From Streptomyces sp. Q6 (lineage in GTDB: Bacteria; Actinomycetota; Actinomycetes; Streptomycetales; Streptomycetaceae), in assembly GCF_036967205.1 (NCBI RefSeq), contig NZ_CP146022.1:3410001-3474000 (forward strand): DNA of 64,000 bases, in the 5' to 3' direction. The notes below the pieces were generated by a model that was given only the letters and a program-made list of their open reading frames with translations, ran no database searches and had not been told where the DNA came from. Of the stretch, positions 17,220-24,737 are shown one piece after another. Every line of letters starts with the position of its first letter. Position 1 is the stretch's first letter. The translations under genes and the position numbers were made by a program.

Positions 17220-18539
17220 TCAGTCGACCACGTCGATGGCGCACCGGTTCGTCTCGACCCCCGTGGCTGTGACGACCTGCACCTCGACCCGCCCCGGCTC
17301 CACGTCGACCGGCACCGGAACGGTGAGCAGCGCGTCGGTGGGATTGGTGAAGCCGCCGGGGACCGGGACGAGCGGGACGTGGACGTGGACCGGACCGATC
17401 CGCACGGCGAGCCGGGCGAGCTGGTCGGCGGTGCCCGCGCCCGGCGGCACGAACCCGGCGCCGCGGATCTCGATGTCGTCGCCGGTGCGGATCGGCGCGT
17501 CCAGATCACCGGCCTCCCGGGCGCGCACCACGGAGAGCACGACCGGGCGGCCGCCCTCCGCGTACTTCCCGGTCAGATACGTCGCCGCGGAGACGGCCAC
17601 CAGGACCGCGAGGCCCCACGGCAGATCGGGCAGCTGGTCCGGGCGGCGGGCGAGCCGGGCGGCGGCCCAGACGACGGCGGCGGCGCACACGGCCACGTAC
17701 TGGGTGTCGGTGAAGCTGCCGCGCCCCGAGTCGTCGGTGAGCAGGTCGGCGGCGCGCGGCCGGGCGGCCCGCACCTTCTGCAACCGCTGTCCGAGGACGC
17801 GCAGGCCGACCACCCGGCGGACCAGCACGGCGACCGCGCAGACCACGGCGAGGACGGTCAGCAGGCCCGCGCCCCGGGCGAGTTCGAGGCTGTCGATGAG
17901 CGCGTCGCGGCGGCCGGGCGCCGAGGCCAGGGCCAGCTCCGCGGCGAGCACGAGCACCGCGTACACGGTCAGCAGGACCACACCGCCGGCCACCGCGCGC
18001 GACGTCGACAGACGGTTGTCCTCGCCGATCACCGGCGCGAGGACACCGCCGCGCGACCGGTGCAGATACGCGGCGCCGCTGAGCAGCCCGCCGGCCACGA
18101 CCGCGGCGACCAGACCTGCCGTGCGCGCCGCGCTCCAGCCCGCGCCGATCGCGGTCAGCGCCTGGACGAGCAGCAGGGCGCCGATGCCGCCCCACACCAC
18201 GTACAGGGTGCGCGGCCACAGGCCCGCGAGCCAGGCGGCGCCCTCTTCGCGGCCGCGGTCGGCGACCGCCTGGGCGGACTGGGTGAGTTCGTCGGAGATC
18301 CACTGCCGCGAGGCGCCCGCGGAGTGCGCCACGGCCGCCGGGAGACCACCGCCGGAGGCCAGTTCGTCGCGCTTGGCGAGGAAGGCGGCGACAGCCCTGC
18401 GGTGCCCCTCACGCGCCCCGTGCGGACAGTCGCCGCACGTGCACCCGCCTCCGTGCGTGCCCTGCCCTTGTCGCGCTTCCTGCACAGCCACCGCCGCGCC
18501 CCCGCCCTCAGATGTCGTGGTTCCCGTGGGTGTCGTCAA
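17220..18539 (-). CDS. membrane protein with N-terminal Cys3His cluster
   Basis: About 439 residues from a TTG start; internal GTG codons near residue 18 are alternatives. A Gly-rich N-terminus contains Cys33, Cys35, Cys38 and His40 in GGGCTCGDCPHG, a potential metal site. Six to eight helices follow (YVVWGGIGALLLVQALTAIG, GLVAAVVAGGLLSGAAYL and others). The C-terminal 110 residues are predicted soluble with IRTGDDIEIRGAGFVPPGAG and ALLTVPVPVDVEPGRVEVQV, which suggests a beta domain. I know no function. The protein faces the DUF4429 gene across a shared 127-bp promoter gap. Confidence 0.65.
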   Translation of the reverse strand: MTTPTGTTTSEGGGAAVAVQEARQGQGTHGGGCTCGDCPHGAREGHRRAVAAFLAKRDELASGGGLPAAVAHSAGASRQWISDELTQSAQAVADRGREEGAAWLAGLWPRTLYVVWGGIGALLLVQALTAIGAGWSAARTAGLVAAVVAGGLLSGAAYLHRSRGGVLAPVIGEDNRLSTSRAVAGGVVLLTVYAVLVLAAELALASAPGRRDALIDSLELARGAGLLTVLAVVCAVAVLVRRVVGLRVLGQRLQKVRAARPRAADLLTDDSGRGSFTDTQYVAVCAAAVVWAAARLARRPDQLPDLPWGLAVLVAVSAATYLTGKYAEGGRPVVLSVVRAREAGDLDAPIRTGDDIEIRGAGFVPPGAGTADQLARLAVRIGPVHVHVPLVPVPGGFTNPTDALLTVPVPVDVEPGRVEVQVVTATGVETNRCAIDVVD

Positions 18540-18666
18540 CTTCCGCGTGATGAGAGGGAATTGTGCCGTACGGGACGCGCACTCCGGCGCGCAGGGCCAC
18601 CCTCACCGGGTGAACGGCTTTCGTCCGCATTGACCGGAGTGTTGACCCGGCTGCGAGAATTTCCGT

Positions 18667-19524
18667 ATGGCCGAGATCATCCAGCGTGACGGAACCTGGG
18701 CCTTCGACGGAGCCATGGTCCGCATCACCCCAGGTCTGCACCGCAGCGTGGCCCTGCTGCGGCAGACGTACGGCGAGATCGACGTGCCGCTGACCGCCAT
18801 CGCGGGCGTCGCCTACGAGCCCGAACGCAGGCGCGGCCGGCTCCGGCTGACCCTGCGCGAGGCCGCCGATCCGCTCCTCCAGGCCACCGGCGGCCGCCTT
18901 CCCGAACCCGCCGATCCGTACCGCCTCGCGGTCGACGCGGACCGCTCGGGCATCGCGGAGTACCTCGCCGAGGAGATCCGCCAGGCGCTGCTCCTCGAAC
19001 AACTCCCCGCCGGGCCCGCCGACACGTACCTCGTCCCGGGCCCCGCGGTCCCCGTCTCCGTACGCTCCAGCGACGGCACGGTCTCCTTCGACGGCAGCCG
19101 CGTACGGATCGACTGGAGCGACACCTCGGACCGTGTGAAGCGGTCGACGGGTCCCCGCGTCATCGGCATCGGCGAGCTGGACGGCGTCGACTGGGTGCCC
19201 AACTCCGGCTACGAGGACGGAGTGCTGCGCTTCCTCGTGAAGGGCGCCGCGCACGGAAAGCTGCCGCCGGAGAAGGACCCGTACGCCCTCGACCTGTGGG
19301 GCAACACGCGCAAGGACCTGCTGACCGCCCTCGTGGCGGCCGCCGTCACGGCCCGCCTCCCCCACCCGTCGGCCCCCGCGGACACGCCCCCGGCGCGGGC
19401 GCACGCCGACCACGACGTACTGCTGCGCCGGTTACGGGAGTTGGGCGAGCTGCACCGGCAACACGTGCTCACGGACGAGGAGTTCGCGATGACGAAGCGG
19501 GTCGTGCTGCGCGACTTCCGCTGA
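18667..19524 (+). CDS. DUF4429 protein with C-terminal SHOCT motif
   Basis: A 285-residue soluble protein with two repeats of a PH-like beta domain: GTWAFDGAMVRITPGLHRS with DVPLTAIAGVAYEPERRRGR, and GTVSFDGSRVRIDWSDTSD with GIGELDGVDWVPNSGYEDG. This is the DUF4429 duplication seen in many Streptomyces proteins. The final 30 residues, LLRRLRELGELHRQHVLTDE then EFAMTKRVVL, are a SHOCT helix pair, usually an oligomerisation or recruitment tag. Function is unknown. Its 3' end overlaps the convergent aldolase gene by 56 bp. Confidence 0.85.
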   Translation: MAEIIQRDGTWAFDGAMVRITPGLHRSVALLRQTYGEIDVPLTAIAGVAYEPERRRGRLRLTLREAADPLLQATGGRLPEPADPYRLAVDADRSGIAEYLAEEIRQALLLEQLPAGPADTYLVPGPAVPVSVRSSDGTVSFDGSRVRIDWSDTSDRVKRSTGPRVIGIGELDGVDWVPNSGYEDGVLRFLVKGAAHGKLPPEKDPYALDLWGNTRKDLLTALVAAAVTARLPHPSAPADTPPARAHADHDVLLRRLRELGELHRQHVLTDEEFAMTKRVVLRDFR

Positions 19525-20326
19525 CGCCCGCGCCCTGCGCGAGCAGCTCAGGCTCGCTGCGGCTGATGTCCTGCCACAGGCTCTGGAAGTTGATCCAGGC
19601 CACCAGATCGCTGCCGCTGCGCTCGCGCGTGGCGACGGCGCTGCGCCGGTCGATCAGCAGGGGCCGCCCGGCCGAACGCGCCGCGAGCTGCACCTGGCAG
19701 CACCGCTCCAGCGCGATGAACCACCAGGCCGCCGCGTCCACCGAGTCGCCGACGGTGAGCAGCCCGTGGTTGCGCAGCACGAGGGCCTTGAACGCGCCGA
19801 GGGCGACCGCGATCCGCTTGCCCTCGTCCGGGTCGACGGAGACGCCCGTGTACTCGTCGAGCAGCGCGTGGTCCTCGTAGAACGCGCACGCCTCCTGGGT
19901 GATCGGCTCGATCAGCTCGCCGATCGCGGACAGGGCGCGCCCGTACGTGGAGTGGCAGTGGGCGACGGCGACGAGCTCGGGGCGGGCCCGGTGGACCTCG
20001 GCGTGGACGGTGAACGCGGCCTGGTTGACGTGGTGGCGGCCCTCGACGACCTGCCCGTCCCCGTTGGCGAGGACGAGGTCGCCGACGGTGATGTGGCGCA
20101 GCGGCATCCCGAAGGGGTTCACCCAGTAGCAGTCGTCGTACTCCGGGTCCCGCGCGGTGATGTGCCCCGACACCCCGTCCTCGTAACCGAGCCGCCCGAA
20201 GACCCGCAGGGCGCCCGCGAGCCGCTCCTTGCGGTGCCGCCGTTCGTCGGCGACGGTCGCGTGGACGGGCGGCATCGCGAAATGCAGCTGGTCGGTGGGT
20301 ACGGGAGTGGGGTTCTGCGTCGCCAT
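19469..20326 (-). CDS. class II aldolase/adducin-family protein
   Basis: A 285-residue soluble protein. The zinc-binding pattern of class II aldolases and fuculose-phosphate aldolases is present: AEVHRARPELVAVAHCHSTY (H-x-H) and FKALVLRNHGLLTVGDSV with the third histidine. The N-terminal part carries GYEDGVSGHITARDPEYDDC and YWVNPFGMPLRHITVGDL. The substrate is likely a sugar phosphate or related hydroxy-aldehyde, but adducin-type members without known activity are common. ATG 20326 opens MATQNPTPVPTDQ. It overlaps the convergent DUF4429 gene at its 3' end. Confidence 0.88.
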   Translation of the reverse strand: MATQNPTPVPTDQLHFAMPPVHATVADERRHRKERLAGALRVFGRLGYEDGVSGHITARDPEYDDCYWVNPFGMPLRHITVGDLVLANGDGQVVEGRHHVNQAAFTVHAEVHRARPELVAVAHCHSTYGRALSAIGELIEPITQEACAFYEDHALLDEYTGVSVDPDEGKRIAVALGAFKALVLRNHGLLTVGDSVDAAAWWFIALERCCQVQLAARSAGRPLLIDRRSAVATRERSGSDLVAWINFQSLWQDISRSEPELLAQGAGVSGSRAARPASSSRTPRP

Positions 20327-20444
20327 GCAGCGGAAGGTACCTCCGCGACCGTGAAGACGACAGAGCCCGACGGTGAAGAGACTGCGGTGAACCGCCCCCG
20401 CATACCGGACAGGAGGTGTCGGGTATGCGCGCGAGACTCGACGC

Positions 20445-20924
20445 ATGACGTCGAACTGGGCAGCCTTCACCACCGCCGAACCCGACCTCGCCAAGACCGT
20501 CGAGGCCCGTTTCACCGCCTACACCCACCACACCCTCGCGACCCTGCGCAAGGACGGCTCGCCCCGCACCTGCGGCCTTGAGGTCCGCTTCCTGCACGGG
20601 GAGTTCTGGCTCGGCATGATGCCCGGCTCCCTCAAGGCCCTCGACCTGCTGCGCGACCCGCGCTTCGCGATCCAGGCGAACCCGGGCGAGGGCCAGACCA
20701 TGGGCGGCGGCGACGCCCGGATCTGCGGCCGCGCCCTCCTCGTCGAGGACCCGGCGACCATCGCCCGCTACACCGACAGCGTCGCGGTCCCCGACCCGAA
20801 CGACTTCCACCTGTTCCGCACCGAACTGACCGAGGTCACCAGGACGTACGTCGAGGACGACACCTACCTGGTCGTGCAGGTCTGGAACCCGGGCGGCCCG
20901 GTCCGCACGATGAAGCGGACGTGA
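20445..20924 (+). CDS. pyridoxamine 5'-phosphate oxidase-family (PPOX) protein
   Basis: A 159-residue split-barrel flavin- or F420-binding protein. The typical barrel start HHTLATLRKDGSPRTCGLEV is followed by FWLGMMPGSLKALDLLRDPR and FAIQANPGEG. The length and LRKDGSPR motif match small PPOX proteins of Streptomyces; the cofactor cannot be decided from sequence reading. It is divergent from the aldolase gene and is followed by a strong hairpin terminator. Confidence 0.85.
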   Translation: MTSNWAAFTTAEPDLAKTVEARFTAYTHHTLATLRKDGSPRTCGLEVRFLHGEFWLGMMPGSLKALDLLRDPRFAIQANPGEGQTMGGGDARICGRALLVEDPATIARYTDSVAVPDPNDFHLFRTELTEVTRTYVEDDTYLVVQVWNPGGPVRTMKRT

Positions 20925-20945
20925 CGGCCTCTCCGTCCGGGCCTC

Positions 20946-21000
20946 CACGTGACTGAGGGCGCCGCCCACCGATTCGGTGGGCGGCGCCCTCAGTCACGTG
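20946..21000. terminator. bidirectional hairpin terminator
   Basis: A perfect 25-bp stem (arms 20946-20970 and 20976-21000) with a five-base GATTC loop separates the convergent PPOX gene and guaA. It is GC-rich and lacks a T-tract, as is usual in Streptomyces. Confidence 0.92.
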
Positions 21001-21010
21001 CGGGTGGGGA

Positions 21011-22591
21011 CTACTCCCACTCGATGGTGCCCGGCGGCTTGCTCGTCACGTCGAGCACGACGCGGTTGACGTCCGCGACCTCGTTCGTGATCCGGGTCGA
21101 GATCTTCGCGAGCGTCTCGTACGGCATCCGCGTCCAGTCCGCCGTCATGGCGTCCTCGGACGAGACCGGGCGCAGCACGATCGGGTGGCCGTAGGTGCGG
21201 CCGTCGCCCTGGACGCCGACGCTGCGGACGTCCGCGAGCAGGACGACCGGGCACTGCCAGATCTCGCGGTCCAGGCCGGCCGCGGTGAGCTCCTCGCGGG
21301 CGATGGCGTCGGCCTCGCGGAGCAGGTCGAGCCGCTCCTTCGTCACCTCGCCGACGATACGGATGCCGAGGCCGGGGCCCGGGAACGGCTGGCGCTGGAC
21401 GATCTCGTCCGGCAGGCCCAGCTCGGCGCCGACCATGCGGACCTCGTCCTTGAACAGCTTGCGCAGCGGCTCGACGAGTTCGAACTCGATGTCGTCGGGG
21501 AGCCCGCCGACGTTGTGGTGCGACTTGATGTTCGCGGTGCCGGTGCCGCCGCCGGACTCGACGACGTCCGGGTAGAGCGTGCCCTGGACCAGGAACGCGA
21601 CCTCGGGGCCGTCCTCCTGGAGGATCTCCAGCTGCGCCTGCTCGAAGACGCGGATGAACTCCCGGCCGATGATCTTGCGCTTGGTCTCGGGGTCGGAGAC
21701 CCCGGCGAGGGCCTTGAGGAAGCGCTCGCTGGCGTCGACGACCTTCAGGTTCGCGCCGGTCGCGGCCACGAAGTCCTTCTCGACCTGCTCGGTCTCGCCC
21801 TTGCGCATCAGACCGTGGTCGACGTAGACGCAGGTCAGCTGGGAGCCGATGGCCTTCTGGACCAGGGCCGCGGCGACCGCGGAGTCGACACCGCCGGACA
21901 GGCCGCAGATGGCGCGCTTGTCACCGACCTGGGCGCGGATCGCGGCGACCTGCTCCTCGATCACGTTGCCGGTCGTCCAGTCGGGCTTGAGGCCCGCGCC
22001 CCGGTACAGGAAGTGCTCCAGCACCTGCTGGCCGTGGGTCGAGTGCATGACCTCGGGGTGGTACTGGACCCCGTACAGCTTCTTCTCGTCGTTCTCGAAG
22101 GCGGCGACCGGGACGACGTCGGTGGACGCGGTGACGGTGAAGCCCTCGGGGGCGGCGGAGCAGGCGTCGCCGTGCGACATCCACACGGGCTGCTCGGCCG
22201 GGGTGCCCTCGAAGAGCGTCGAGTCGGCCTTGGAGACGGTGAGCGGGGTGCGGCCGTACTCACGGGCGCCGTTGTCGTCGACGGTGCCGCCGAGGGCCGT
22301 CGCCATCAGCTGGAAGCCGTAGCACATGCCGAAGACGGGGACACCCGCGTCGAAGAGCGCGCGGTCCAGGCTCGGGGCGCCCTCCGCGTAGACCGACGAG
22401 GGGCCGCCGGAGAGGATGATCGCCGCCGGGTTCTTGGCGAGCATCTCCTCGACCGGCATGGTCGAGGGAACGATCTCGCTGTAGACCCGGGCCTCACGGA
22501 CTCGACGGGCGATGAGCTGGGCGTACTGCGCACCGAAGTCGACGACCAGGACGGTGTCGGGGGCGGCGGCAGCGGAAGTCGCTGATGACAC
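21011..22591 (-). CDS. guaA: GMP synthase (glutamine-hydrolysing)
   Basis: Converts XMP to GMP using ATP and glutamine, the last step of guanine nucleotide synthesis. The 526-residue protein has an N-terminal class I glutaminase with Cys nucleophile in [15 protein letters not shown] and His/Glu in [12 protein letters not shown]. The ATP-pyrophosphatase P-loop is [15 protein letters not shown], and the dimerisation domain ends in the canonical [12 protein letters not shown], with [14 protein letters not shown] before it. Length and termini are those of bacterial GuaA. IMP dehydrogenase genes of the same pathway lie at 45855-48592. Confidence 0.98.
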   Translation of the reverse strand: MSSATSAAAAPDTVLVVDFGAQYAQLIARRVREARVYSEIVPSTMPVEEMLAKNPAAIILSGGPSSVYAEGAPSLDRALFDAGVPVFGMCYGFQLMATALGGTVDDNGAREYGRTPLTVSKADSTLFEGTPAEQPVWMSHGDACSAAPEGFTVTASTDVVPVAAFENDEKKLYGVQYHPEVMHSTHGQQVLEHFLYRGAGLKPDWTTGNVIEEQVAAIRAQVGDKRAICGLSGGVDSAVAAALVQKAIGSQLTCVYVDHGLMRKGETEQVEKDFVAATGANLKVVDASERFLKALAGVSDPETKRKIIGREFIRVFEQAQLEILQEDGPEVAFLVQGTLYPDVVESGGGTGTANIKSHHNVGGLPDDIEFELVEPLRKLFKDEVRMVGAELGLPDEIVQRQPFPGPGLGIRIVGEVTKERLDLLREADAIAREELTAAGLDREIWQCPVVLLADVRSVGVQGDGRTYGHPIVLRPVSSEDAMTADWTRMPYETLAKISTRITNEVADVNRVVLDVTSKPPGTIEWE

Positions 22592-22728
22592 GGGTTGCCT
22601 TCCGGCGGCGTTTAGCGGGGGGGTCGTACCAGTGATTCTAACGGTTCGGCCCGACCGGCCCTCAGGTCACGGGACCCTGCCCCGGACCCCGCCGCCCGAC
22701 CGCCCCCAGGGGCTCGTTGCGCCTGCGC

Positions 22729-22734
22729 TACACT
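22729..22734 (+). promoter_or_regulatory. candidate -10 element, leaderless start for leader peptide
   Basis: TACACT lies 8 bp before the leader ATG at 22742, so transcription would start at or next to the ATG, giving a leaderless mRNA as is frequent in Streptomyces. No convincing -35 hexamer is seen at 16-18 bp upstream. Confidence 0.4.
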
Positions 22735-22741
22735 CGACGCC

Positions 22742-22813
22742 ATGTTCACGCAGACGATGTACGTCTTTACCTATGGCAACCGGTCCGCCGGGTGCCATGG
22801 TCGTGCTGCTTGA
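22742..22813 (+). CDS. Phe/Tyr-rich leader peptide of chorismate mutase
   Basis: A 23-codon ORF reads MFTQTMYVFTYGN followed by RSAGCHGRAA and stop. Four of its first eleven codons are aromatic end-products of the pathway: Phe (TTC, TTT) and Tyr (TAC, TAT). It ends 109 bp before the chorismate mutase start, and hairpins able to form mutually exclusive structures lie between. This is the architecture of a ribosome-mediated attenuator in which scarcity of charged tRNA-Phe or tRNA-Tyr stalls the ribosome. It is too short for ordinary gene calling; no homologue search was possible. Confidence 0.6.
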   Translation: MFTQTMYVFTYGNRSAGCHGRAA

Positions 22814-22867
22814 GCCACTGACAAGCGACTTCCCAGGCGCCCCGGGCCGACAAGGCCCGGGGCGTCT
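22790..22867 (+). promoter_or_regulatory. candidate transcription attenuator of chorismate mutase
   Basis: A 14-bp GC-rich hairpin (arms 22835-22848 and 22854-22867, loop GACAA, one G-T pair) can act as terminator. Its 5' arm can instead pair over 7 bp with 22790-22796 (GGGTGCC with GGCGCCC at 22836-22842), forming an anti-terminator. A ribosome stalled at the aromatic codons (about 22745-22774) leaves 22790-22796 free; one that reaches the stop at 22813 masks it. No T-tract follows, so read-through control could also be by sequestration further downstream. Confidence 0.55.
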
Positions 22868-22922
22868 GGCGTTCGCGGGTCCTGCCGATCCGGGGCTGCC
22901 GTCCACGAGACAGGAGCCCACC

Positions 22923-23222
22923 ATGAGCCTCATGACCCCTGACACCGCCACGGAGTCGACCGGCGCCCGCACCGACGAGGCCGCCGAGCTGATCTCCGGC
23001 GCCCGCGACCGCATCGACGCCCTCGACGACCGGATCATCGGCCTCGTCCAGGAACGCATGGCGGTCTCCGCCGTCATCCAGGAGGCCCGGATCACCTCCG
23101 GCGGCCGCCGCGTGAACCTCTCCCGCGAGATGGAGATCCTCACCCACTACAGCGACGCCCTCGGCAAGCCCGGCACCGCCCTCGCGATGACGCTCCTGGA
23201 GCTGTGCCGGGGCCGGATCTGA
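22923..23222 (+). CDS. chorismate mutase, AroQ class
   Basis: A 99-residue all-helical mutase that converts chorismate to prephenate for Phe and Tyr synthesis. The AroQ core is clear: ARDRIDALDDRIIGLVQERM, AVSAVIQEARITSGGRRVN and the active-site-bearing REMEILTHYSDALGKPG. The ATG at 22923 is preceded by AGGAG at a good distance. It stands alone, without prephenate dehydratase or dehydrogenase, and has a Phe/Tyr leader ORF upstream that suggests end-product attenuation. Confidence 0.92.
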   Translation: MSLMTPDTATESTGARTDEAAELISGARDRIDALDDRIIGLVQERMAVSAVIQEARITSGGRRVNLSREMEILTHYSDALGKPGTALAMTLLELCRGRI

Positions 23223-23681
23223 CCGGCGCGCACCCCAGTTCGGTTCCGTCCTCACCCGTACGGCGCGTGACCGGTCGCCGCGGGCTTCGTTGGTCCCGGT
23301 GTCCGTGCCAGCCAGGGGCGGGCTCAACCGAACCACGCGTGGCTCCGCTGGAGCGATGAAGACGTCACGGTCACGCCGTACGTCGTGGGACCTCGCTCCA
23401 GTGCAGTGACCGGACGGCAGGGGACAGCAGCCCGGTCACCCAAGAGAACGGTCGGCCCCGGGGACGCCCGGGGCCGGCCGGCCTCCGTATCCCACCCCCC
23501 GAACCACCCACCCCCACCGAGCACGAGACACGGGAACTCCCCACCCCCGCGCCTCACGTCCCCTGCTCCCCCAGCTCTCCCCTCAGCGAACCGACCACCC
23601 TGAACCTGAATACGCGGCGCTATCCCCCCGGCGCCGTATCCCCCCACGGCACCGACGCCGCCCTGACGTCGGAGCCGACAG
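23223..23681. other. structured intergenic region without a convincing gene
   Basis: About 460 bp between chorismate mutase and the lipoprotein terminator. A frame on the minus strand (23324-23647) has no homology-like features and no ribosome site. Two strong secondary structures are seen: a 9-bp outer stem (23348-23356 with 23393-23401) enclosing a 5+4 bp bulged stem, and a 14-bp GC hairpin (arms 23449-23462 and 23467-23480, loop GACG). The rest is C-rich plus strand (23490-23640). It could be the 3' UTR of the mutase mRNA or encode a small RNA. Confidence 0.5.
23449..23480 (+). terminator. GC-rich hairpin, possible terminator of chorismate mutase
   Basis: A 14-bp stem with one G-T pair and a GACG loop lies 226 bp downstream of the chorismate mutase stop. 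There is no T-tract. It is the first strong hairpin that could close the transcript. Confidence 0.55.
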
Positions 23682-23718
23682 CGAAGGGCCCCGCGGATCG
23701 TTCCCGCGGGGCCCTTCG
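23682..23718. terminator. terminator of the lipoprotein gene
   Basis: A perfect 15-bp stem, arms 23682-23696 and 23704-23718 with a seven-base loop, lies 15 bp beyond the stop of the minus-strand lipoprotein gene at 23734. Confidence 0.9.
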
Positions 23719-23733
23719 TGTCGATCCTGGGCC

Positions 23734-24462
23734 TTACGCCTGCTTCTCCAGCTTGGCGACCTGCGCCTCGACGACCTCGGCCGGAACCTCGGCCTTCTCG
23801 CCGTTCATCGCGTTCAGCGCCTGGAAGACGAGGACGGTCGAACCGCTGCGCACGATCGTGTAGCCGAGCTGCATCTTCTCCTTGTCGACGACACCCGCCA
23901 GCGTGAACGCCACGGACTCGTCACCCAGGTCGGACGCCTTGCCGGGCGTGACGTCGCTGTACTTGTAGTCGGTGTGCTCGTACGCGTCGCACGACTCGCT
24001 CTGCTCGCGCAGGTCGGCGACCAGCTTCTTGGCGTCGCCCTCCTCGTTGCCGAAGAGTCCGACACGGACGATCGTGGCCTCCGTCCGCGTCACGGAGATC
24101 ACCGAGCGGGCCACGCGGGCCTTCGCGTCGGGCTCGGTGCCGAGGAAGAACAGGTCGGCGATCGCCTGGCAGGACGCCGGGTCCGCCGGGACGGAGACGT
24201 CCGGGATCTCGTCCTCGGCCGCCTTCGTGATCCGGTACCCCTTGACGTCGCCCTTGGCGAGGGCCGCCTTCGTCAACTGCGCCTCGGTGAGCGCCGGCAG
24301 ACCGGGCTTCGCCTTCGCGGCCGGCTTCTGCGCCGCCTTGTCGGAGCTCTTGCCGGCGTCGTCCCCGGACTCCGCACCGCACGCGGCCGTACCGGCCAGC
24401 GCCGCCGCCACACAGACACCGGCCAGCACGCGCCCCAGACCTGACTTCACGTTCGTCTTCAC
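23734..24462 (-). CDS. secreted lipoprotein of unknown function
   Basis: A 242-residue protein starting at GTG 24462, with AGG immediately upstream. A lipoprotein signal peptide is clear: MKTNVKSGLGRVLAG, hydrophobic VCVAAALAGTAACG with the lipobox cysteine near residue 28. A charged Ala/Lys linker follows (SSDKAAQKPAAKAKPG). The mature domain includes DPASCQAIADLFF and a second cysteine in REQSESCDAYEH, possibly disulfide-bonded, and AFTLAGVVDKEKMQLGYTIV. Streptomyces encode many such sensor-like lipoproteins; I cannot name a ligand. It is divergent from an LAXTG surface protein across 275 bp. Confidence 0.82.
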   Translation of the reverse strand: MKTNVKSGLGRVLAGVCVAAALAGTAACGAESGDDAGKSSDKAAQKPAAKAKPGLPALTEAQLTKAALAKGDVKGYRITKAAEDEIPDVSVPADPASCQAIADLFFLGTEPDAKARVARSVISVTRTEATIVRVGLFGNEEGDAKKLVADLREQSESCDAYEHTDYKYSDVTPGKASDLGDESVAFTLAGVVDKEKMQLGYTIVRSGSTVLVFQALNAMNGEKAEVPAEVVEAQVAKLEKQA

Positions 24463-24737
24463 CTCATGTGTTCAAGGGCGCGTCCGCGAATCCGGTCGCA
24501 CCGAGGCGCAATCAAAGCCGGTGACCTGGAGGCTTTGCCACTGCTTTGGGCCTGCTTTGCGTAACGATCAGAGATCGCCGAAATGGTTGCCCTCGCACAG
24601 CTATGGCTCAGCTCACATAAAGATTCTGTGAAACGCGGGGCAACCCTTTCCGGCCACGGCGGGTCACACGTACCGAATCGACGGTCACGCCCGCACCGCC
24701 CGACACGGCGGCGGTGCCCCAGACTCCCGAGGTCTTG

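Noticed and set aside
23324-23647. 107-codon minus-strand frame in the intergenic region
   Set aside because: No ribosome site, no domain-like features, and its span includes terminator-type hairpins.
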